This document shows, one piece after another, positions 56,171 through 64,000 of a DNA stretch of 64,000 bases. Positions within the stretch are counted from its first letter, which is position 1, and every line of letters starts with the position of its first letter. The position numbers were made by a program, and so were the translations under genes. The notes under the pieces are model-generated. The model saw only the letters and a list, made by a program, of their open reading frames with translations, was not told the origin of the DNA and ran no database searches. The DNA comes from Elmis aenea (lineage: Eukaryota > Arthropoda > Insecta > Coleoptera > Elmidae): positions 32,420,788 to 32,484,787 of the forward strand of contig OX393581.1 of assembly GCA_947652605.1 (NCBI GenBank), written 5' to 3'.

Positions 56171-59100
56171 TGCAACCTCAATATTTTCATCGAATTCGGA
56201 ACATGATAATGGTCGATTACAAAATTCATTGTAACATCTTTAACGGTATTCTAGATATTTGTCTGTTTTCATACTTTTGATTCTGTGAACCTTTTTTATT
56301 CTTTTTTAATTAATTTGGCTCAAAATTTTTCAATTAATTTTTTATGATGTAAAAAATACACAATTCAAGGAACGATAAACAGAGCAAAACAAGGACAAAA
56401 AAAACAAATTTGTACAAGGAATAATAACAAAGATTTGACTCGAGGCTATAATTAATTCAACAATTATGATTTTGAAGGTCTGAATTTGTTTACATTGTCT
56501 GCATTACCCACTTAGGATGGTCGGAGCATTTTTTTACTCAACCCCGATATGCAGTTGTAAAACTAAAATAGAACGTCCAACACCCATTTCAAACAGTTTA
56601 TTTATTACTTCATCAACGTATCAAGCCGATCAAGTTACCTCAGAGCTAAATTGTAATAAGTATGTAATTATATTTTCTAGTTACTTAATAAATCAGTAGC
56701 TGCATTCAAGATACTCGTTACTTGATTATTATCCCTTGGAGACTATTAAATTTCATGTGAAATATTTACGGCGTTTTAAATCGAATCCTTCCGAGTAATT
56801 ATCCATAAATAAAATTACATCTATAAAAATAACTGGAAGTTGTTATAAATTGAGTCGTAATAACACCTGCAGATGAACTTAGCTTAGAGTGTAAGTATCA
56901 AAATGGTGTAATATCTTTTTATAAGTCATGATGAGCAACACCATAGAATGTCAAACTGGAATTAAAAGTCCAAGTGTTACTACACCAATGTATATATAAA
57001 GTATGATACTTAATATCTTATTTTATTAGAAGTATTTAACTGTTTATGGCACAACACAATATTTTTTTTTATAACAATATGTTTGTTTAACGCTAGATAC
57101 AAGATATGATCATAATGTAGATATTATGTTCTATTTAAATTTTGATTGTTTTGGTTGAGAGAACGTGGTTACTTTTGGTTGTATCTTTTAAACGATTCAG
57201 ATCTTCGATTTTCGTTTTAATTGTTAAATTCCTTTAATCAATTTGTGTGAAAATGTAGCATTAGTTTTTTTGTAGTTCAGTAACCGAAATATCCTTACGA
57301 TAGATAATGCGATTCAAAGACGAACACTCTCTATATTTGTCTTATATGTGGTAGTATAAATTTCGTTAAAGGGCAGAATAAAAATGTAATATGGCGTCTA
57401 TAAAAAATAAAAAGTTGACTATCACATATCAAAACATAAGCTGGCTTTAACAGCATCAGACGATCAAGACACTCCTTAACTAAGTAGAGAATTTAAAGTT
57501 TTTACAATTGATTAAAAAAAAGTTTAAGGAAAAGTAAAAATTGAAGTTTTCAGATTTTTCAGAAAAGAAGAACTGGACGCAATGTATGCATTCCAATTTT
57601 TTTTTAAAGCAAAGCTTTGTATGATCCTATGAGCCATCAGAGTTCCGCAGTATCGATATGGCGTTCCAGCACAGTCTCGGACTTCGTCGGGCGGTTAGTC
57701 GACAGTTCCAGCAATTATCGAATCAATTCATGAACTAGTTTGTGGACCGTTAAAACAGTGCACGAACGGAGACAAGAACTATCGCTTGATTTTTACATGC
57801 ATGCGCTGTGCATGACTAACCTGGCCTCTGGTAGCTATGCATCGTCCTCCCAATCTCATGTTAGTACTGCTTTTTTAAGATGTTTACAGTTGTGATGATT
57901 ACAGTTGCGATGCTTATTTTTCTGTGAACCTTATAGATACAAATGTTATTTACGGTTACTTATATCGTTAAAGCGTTCTGGCAGCGGCTATAACATTTAT
58001 TTGCCGATATAGTTGACGCATGTGCATTAACCAGTTCATGTATTAAGTACGTGAATGAGCACAAAATGCACTGCTGGAACAAACCTTTAAGTTTAGGTAG
58101 TTACTAAGCACGTAAAATTACACTATTTTAAATTTAACCAATCGTCTATCTTTAATGGTTTTCGATATCTCAATGTGTTTCATATGGAAGCCAAAGGGTT
58201 GACTTTATGCGAAAATGTCTTATTTTTCGTAAATTCTGTGTAAAATTTTATATCATTTTGACTCAAATATCGACAATTAAAAAGTTTTAATTACCATCTT
58301 TAAATTATTGCCATGAATGGAAAGCGAGCTTTGCACAATATCAAGGTTTTCGTTTGATATTTAAGTCAATAACCCGTAGAATAAATGACTCCAGACAATT
58401 CTGAGTCACAATTACTCAGTTTCGTAAAACTGGAGACTCGGATGCAATTGCACAAAGATCTCTCACAAAATTCTTAGAAACGAGTACTAGACTAGATGTA
58501 ATAAACGTCAGAGATTTTATTTACCAATTTCCTGATGTAATAATGTTCAAGTTACAAATTATATATACAAAATAAGTTTACGTTTTGATGCAGTTTGCTT
58601 ATACTGCAAGCACGATTCGGGTATTAATATGATTAAGTGCTTGTGTAGACTGTACGCGGTCCGTACGTGACCAAAAATACTTAAAGCAAGTACTTTAGCG
58701 GTTAAATGCCCTTTTTATTATCCTCTGTAGTTTATTATGTCTTGGAGCAATATATGATGCATCAGTAAAATTTTATAAAGCGAAAACTGAAGTAGGTAAA
58801 TTTGATAATAAAGGTAGGTATGTGGAACGTCCTGTGTGGAACGCCTTTGTGGTCTTAAGCAATTCGCCATAACATTCTCCATAAAACAACTTTAAGTATT
58901 GAGAGTTAAGTAACATTTTTTTTTACTCACACATAATTTTTGAGACAACAGAAAAGTGGTGTGCTTTGTGTACCTTTTTCATTTTACAATATATGTTAGT
59001 GATGTCATTTAAATTGTTAAGGTTGTTACTAAAGATAAACAAATTGTATAACAATATTTTGAGAAATGTATAGCAATCATCCGTTATATGTGGCTCTTTG

Positions 59101-59577
59101 TTGGATGAACAGTAGCTTGCAAACCTTAACAGATAAACTTGAAAGTAGATTTATATCTACAAGCATTTAATACATAATAAAATGGATTCTGGTTAGTTGG
59201 GACAATCATAATATATTAAAAAATTAATAAAATTAATATAAAATCCTGTGTAAGCTAATATAAGCCAATTAGTTCTTATTTTTCAAGTTGGCAAGACATT
59301 TTTGTTTGTATGAAGTTATAGACTTAAAAATTGCTGTACTTGTCAAAGTAGTACTCTCAAATGCAGTTGCTGCATAGGTACCTTGTAAACACCCGCACTG
59401 CATCATGGTTTATTTTGAGCCAAGAGGCTGGTTATTGATTTTACTGACCCAATTAATCGGTATGATGCCTCAAATAAGCGACGTGCATAGTCGGTATATT
59501 TACGTTTTGTTTTCATTATTCAGAATTTTTCGATGCCACAATTACCTTGTAAACAAATATGTGTTGACTTAAAACAT
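56171..59577. other. Gene-free AT-rich stretch with old repeat fragments
   Basis: No gene is recognised. At about 57390-57480 a fragment (ATATGGCGTCTATAAAAAAT, AAAAGTTGACTATCAC) belongs to the 32408 foldback family. A less AT-biased patch at 57640-57860 shows no protein-like frame. Confidence 0.5.
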
Positions 59578-59579
59578 TA

Positions 59580-60964
59580 TACAGGAGGGTCCACCTAGAA
59601 GGGCCACTATTGGGAACTCATAAACGGTAAGAGCTACAAAGAAGTTTAAATTAGACAAATTTTTCCCATTTTTAAGACCTGTTCAGTATTGCTTTAATGT
59701 TTAAGAAAATGTCCATGGCACGCTAGATAATAAACAAAAATCTAAATGGGCATTCTTTTAAAAAGTCGTTAATAATTCGGTTTTATTTGATGGTACAAAC
59801 ATATTTTTTGGGAAAAAAGTTTTTTAATGCACCGTAAAATAAAAACATTCATTTGTTTCAATATTGTTTGAATTCTTCGGTAAATTACAATCTTGCATTT
59901 TTTTAAATGAAAATCATAGTTGGCTATTTTCAATAACATAAGGTTAATGTATTTATTTTGAAATTTAGGCTCAAAACAAATAAAATTCATCAAAAAGTCC
60001 CTATGAAGCTATAGAGTGCCATGAATTTAAACAATATGGAAACAAATAAATGTTTTCATTTTACAGTGCGAAACAAAAACATTTTCCCCAAAAATATTTT
60101 TGTACCATCAAGTAAAAACGAGTAATTAACGATTTAAGAGATTGCCCATTTTGATTTTTCTTTATTATCTAGTGAGCCATGAAACTTTTTTAAAACATTA
60201 AAGCATCACTAAAAAGGTCTTAAAAAGGGGAACAATTGGTCTAATTTAGGGCTGCCATAAATGTCGCTACCCCGACCGGGACATTTGGGCCGAGGGAGTG
60301 GGGGGGGGGGTCGTCGGTAAACATTTATGAATTACGCTATAATTTGGTTTTGTGTCTTGTGCGAACAAATGTAAATAAAAATACAGTGGTGCCTCAAACT
60401 TCGAATTTAATTATTTTCATAAGGCCGTTTAAGTTAAATGAAAACTGAAAAACAATATATAAAATAAAAATACTGTATAATAAAATGAAAATTGCATTTC
60501 TTCATCCTGTTGAGCGTTACGTAAGAGGTGTGTTCACAGCAAGAGACAACTTGAGCGCACAACAGATGGCGTTTACACAGTCACTTTAAATTTAAAAAAT
60601 ATATATAGTCACTTGCAGTGTCTGCGTTGTTAGCGAGAAATGCAATGGGAGGGGAAGTGCGGTACATTAGTCACGACAATACAGCGACTTTCTTTATAAG
60701 CTAGCCAGCTAGCGGCAGTGAAAACGAACTAGACATTATTTTAGTCGATTTGAGCGCTAACGGTTTTCGCTTAATATTTTTAAAAATCGTCAACAAACCG
60801 GGACATTTGATTTGTTCACCGGGACAGCGGGACAAAATTCTGCAAACCGGGACATGTCCCGGTGAACCGGGACGTATGGCAGCCCTAGTCTAATTTAAAC
60901 TTTTTTGTAGCTCTTGCCGTTTACGAGTTCTCAATAGTGGCCCTTCTATGTGGACTACCCTTTA
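59580..60964. mobile_element. Foldback element interrupted by a hAT MITE
   Basis: The left end TACAGGAGGGTCCACCTAGA is mirrored on the right by TATGTGGACTACCCTTTA, with TA on both sides (59578-59579, 60965-60966). The inverted arms include AGGGCCACTATTGGGAACTC, AGACAAATTTTTCCC and the TACAAACATATTTTT block near 59795, mirrored at about 60085. The right arm is split at 60247-60887 by a hAT element. Removing it restores the arm symmetry. There is no transposase. Confidence 0.8.
60247..60887. mobile_element. hAT-type MITE nested in a foldback element
   Basis: The 641-bp element begins TAGGGCTGCCAT and ends ATGGCAGCCCTA, perfect 12-bp inverted ends, with the 8-bp target duplication GTCTAATT at 60239-60246 and 60888-60895. 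Both ends contain CCGGGACAT repeats. A run of ten G (60301-60310) and a stretch of higher GC near 60640-60720 lie inside. No transposase frame is seen. Confidence 0.9.
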
Positions 60965-60966
60965 TA

Positions 60967-63089
60967 TCTTTCTCAACGTGAAAGTGTTCCTATTAAGGAT
61001 AACTTATGAACTGGGCAACGATAGTTCATGCAATAAAAAAAAAATAAGCCGAAAACAAATTATCCAAATAAATTAAATATTACAACATACATTTTTAGTA
61101 GCAAGTTTTCAGGTTTAAACCCTCGACATATATACTTACATGTTTTTATGACAGGTTATTGGGACTGTTTGGTAAAAAGAAGTTAGCTTGTATTAAATTG
61201 ATTATTGTTTAAAAATACTACAAACCTAAAAAAACTGAAGTGCCTTTAAAAAAAAGGTCTGCTTTCTCTGATTCAAGCAAATTTAAAAAAAAAAATGTTC
61301 GTAAATAGTAATGTATTTTTACACATGTGTCATGTACACATGAAAATCTTAAGTTACATTAGTAATTATTGTAGAATGCATTATGAAATAAATCGTATTG
61401 GTACTTCAATTTATCGTCGCAGATGCTATTACAACTATTTATAGTTATTTTATTTATGTAATATTTGTCACTGATCTTAGTCAATAATCTCAAACAATAT
61501 AATAAATAATTATTTTGATATGAAAACTCATAAAATTTAAATGAAAATTCATAAATTAATACAAATATCTGTAACAAGTTTTGTTAAAACTTTATTTAAA
61601 AAAAAGTGGTTTAGTCATATATTTAAAATTGTTAAATTATTATTGTACTTATCGGCTGCTGCATATAGTGATAAGATTTTATTTTTTATTTGTATTAACT
61701 AAAATATTGGATTGCTATGTATTGTTATTCCTAGATTAGTCATTTTTAATGATATAAACTGAATTGTTTGTGTTTGTAGATATCTGTATTATTTTAAAAC
61801 CGATAATAGCTACACAAGTTTTTCCTACATATATGAAAACGTAGGTGTTGTCATATAAAATAATGTAATTTTTGATTCGATCTTAATATATAACGATAGA
61901 CAATAAAAATATTTTTATTAAGACAAATGGGTTCATCCTAATTTATCTTTTTTTTGCGTTATTCAATATTGATGTTTTCACTATACTTTATAATTTCAAA
62001 ATTTTACTTTTGATTTATTATATTTTATTTATATTGATCCCTACACCTACGGGTAGAAGGGAATTTGATTATATATATTTTATTTTAAAACCTATCAAAG
62101 ATATTGCATTCTACAGATTTTTTTCTTTAGCCTCCTCACTTTTCAAATTTTTGGTCCAACGTAAACTACATCCTGAATTGTGTATAGAAAATATATTAAT
62201 TTTTTAATAAAAATAAAAATAAATAGCTTTTTAAAGTGGAAGTGGTTTAATTAATACAAAAAATCTTAATGAACTATAGCATTTGAGTAATTTAATTTGA
62301 AAATTAAAACGAAGTCCAAATTGTTTTCTGTAAGGTCCCTCAATGTCTTCATACTTTTACTTTTTATATATTTATTATATTTGCTTAAATTCGATTGTTT
62401 TGTTTTAAAATCGGGAGAATCAAAATAACAAAGTTGTCATAAATTTACAACAGTTTACACGTCAGCTGCAAACGAAGTAAATTTACATCCGCATCTTGTT
62501 TATCATTTGTTTCCCAACCTAGAACCAAATTTCCACATTTTAACTTTAGTTGATCTGTTCGTATATTAATCTGAAATTCCGTTTTATTTTTAGGAAAAAT
62601 CAATCTGCGCACAGCAATAACGCCATTCAATCTCGAACTATGTCATGTGACCTTTATGTGCACGTATTATGTAGTAGCGTTAAAAATAAATATAGATTCA
62701 CTTTCGGTATGCACTTGCCTATAATAAAAGTAACGACAACATGAAACGGAACTCGCCAGACTGCCCACAAATTATTTTTATATTGAACGTCATATGCACA
62801 CAACGTTAGGTATACAAAATTCGATGACGGTGGTATCTCGAAATTAATTAATTGTCAAGTTGCCGTTGAAAAACAATTAAAACAGTTGAGTTGTTTTATG
62901 ACGACATCTTTGCGTTTTTTAAGGCAAAATGTCTATTCAAACTTCGCGATTTTTATGTGTGAGTAATATTTACGCGGGCGTAGTTCGTGAATCAGCGCCT
63001 ACTAATATTTACTAGAGTAAGGCCAAGATTATTGAAATGTGTGATTTTTCGCCAACGCTTCTTATCTCAGTCTCATCTTATTATTTGCA
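60967..63089. other. Gene-free AT-rich region upstream of the tetraspanin gene
   Basis: No coding or mobile signal is clear. Promoter elements or a non-coding first exon of the tetraspanin gene may lie here, since 63060-63090 has the look of a 3' splice site. The 62010-62207 frame and similar ones have no recognisable features. Confidence 0.45.
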
Positions 63090-63132
63090 GATGATGGGGT
63101 CGCTTAAAAGAGTCTTCAGATAATTATCGAAG
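63060..63132 (+). promoter_or_regulatory. 3' splice site, 5' UTR and 10-codon uORF of the tetraspanin gene
   Basis: A pyrimidine-rich tract ends in TTATTTGCAG at 63090, a good 3' splice site, implying an upstream non-coding exon (inference). The following 42 bases hold an upstream ORF, ATG at 63091 to TAA at 63123 (MMGSLKRVFR), ending 9 bases before the main start codon. Such close spacing could affect translation by reinitiation. Confidence 0.5.
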
Positions 63133-63219
63133 ATGGCGCGGAATCGAGGAAGAGATGAAGGCTGTTGTGGCGTCGGTTTCGTCAAGAGTGTTCTTCACAT
63201 ATTCAATGTTTTGTTTCTG
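63133..63219 (+). CDS. Tetraspanin, first coding exon (partial gene)
   Basis: 29 codons: MARNRGRDEGCCGVGFVKSV then LHIFNVLFL, ending exactly before a consensus donor GTAAGT at 63220. The CCG...(F)VK.xLxIFNxxF pattern, with a juxtamembrane cysteine pair followed by the start of the first membrane helix, is the N-terminus of tetraspanins. These are four-helix membrane scaffold proteins; the long CD151-like Tsp group begins in this way. The exon ends in phase 0. No second exon is found in the remaining 780 bases, so the intron runs past the window. The homology rests on only 29 residues, but the start, motif and splice site agree. Confidence 0.75.
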
Positions 63220-63959
63220 GTAAGTCCGTATTGTGTTTTTGGTGCAGTGGTCGTTCAACTTTTAATATAATGTTGTGTGGCGCTTTGCTTTTATTCTATT
63301 CTATACACGCCTACGGGTTTCTCATAGTTTTTGATGAATAATTCGGTCTATCGTACTGACTAAGCATGATAATGAATTATGACTGTAGTATAGTGAATTA
63401 TAGGGCATGTTACCTAAATGAGTCAGTAAAAGTTATTGTCTTTTGCTAAGGGCGGTAGGGTCTAAAAAATGATATGAATGTGGTACACACAATGCTCACG
63501 TGCGTTTAATTTTATTAAATTCTTTTGTAACGTAATTTATTTTTCTTGTTTGTAGCTCCGGTTATCACTCATCACCTACTTTTTAAATAATGTTATGAAT
63601 TTGGAATGCGAGTTATGCTTCTATATGGGCCGTCTATTTCTGTATAATGTCCTTCATTTAATTAACACCGGAGATGGGGAGAAACATTAAAAATGTTGAT
63701 TATTGTTCACTAAATATTATACATGATATAAAAAAAATCGTTTAAGTTTATAAATCAGCAAATTTACGCAGAATTACATGGAAATGTATTGCTATATAAA
63801 ACAACAACTATTATTGCCAATCTTTTCAAAAATTGCAATTTTGGCTAATTTATTAAACGATATTTAACTCTTCAAATGTAATGTTAGTAATTTAGCTGAT
63901 TCTTTAACTTCTATAATAAAAAAGTTTACTATGTAACGAGATACATTTTTGCTATCCTG
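63220..63959 (+). other. Start of the first coding intron of the tetraspanin gene
   Basis: AT-rich sequence following the GTAAGT donor. A TTGTTTGTAG acceptor-like site at about 63546-63555 is not followed by a tetraspanin-like frame. Nothing else is recognised. Confidence 0.45.
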
Positions 63960-64000
63960 TACAGGGTGGTCCAAATTAATAGTCAAGATAGAGAAACGGT
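63960..64000. repeat. ACAGGGTGG element end at the window edge
   Basis: TACAGGGTGGTCCAAATTAA then GATAGAGAAACGGT has the terminal wording of the foldback family (compare 32408 and 59580). The element continues outside the window, inside the tetraspanin intron. Confidence 0.5.

Overview
The window looks like AT-rich insect nuclear DNA, possibly from a beetle. The case for an insect rests on the gene content (an SH3PX1/SNX9-type sorting nexin array and a tetraspanin first exon), GT-AG splice signals, and a dense load of insect-type transposons: BEL/Pao, piggyBac, hAT, PIF/Harbinger and long-terminal-repeat Tc1/mariner relatives. The order Coleoptera is only a guess from the repeat style. I see no bacterial genes, CRISPR array or convincing tRNA/rRNA gene.

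Layout. 1-12 kb is gene-free and holds small transposons: a piggyBac-like element, a hAT element with an 8-bp target duplication, foldback elements with ACAGGGTG ends, and a PIF/Harbinger-like palindromic element. 12.1-24.7 kb is the main gene block: three intronless, same-strand sorting nexin reading frames (499, 526 and 546 codons). The third (22854-24494) is the most canonical. The first two form a tandem segmental duplication (about 12085-18817 and 18818-21655). Unit A later took at least three hAT insertions, and unit B still shows the matching empty or uninserted sequence. 24.7-39.8 kb is gene-free and contains a piggyBac deletion derivative, a 76-bp Harbinger-like micro-element, several foldbacks (one with a mariner-type transposase remnant) and a hAT derivative.

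39.9-45.3 kb is a foldback element split by a young BEL/Pao retrotransposon on the minus strand, with identical 205-bp LTRs and a TGTGT target duplication. Its 1366-codon gag-pol frame is open but lacks the RNase H region and the integrase core. 45.3-61 kb holds more foldbacks, a mariner-like transposase pseudogene, a TA-flanked element with internal iterons, a LINE ORF1 relic and a hAT nested in a foldback. At 63.1 kb the first coding exon of a plus-strand tetraspanin gene begins, and the rest lies beyond the window.

How it works together. The three sorting nexins share the SH3-PX-BAR plan and a homologous 5' leader. The two derived copies have lost the proline/glutamine-rich linker and changed a conserved SH3 motif, which suggests functional divergence. 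The ACAGGGTG-ended foldbacks appear to be one large superfamily of TA-inserting elements, linked by two relics to a mariner-like transposase. All calls come from reading the sequence; no searches or alignments were run.
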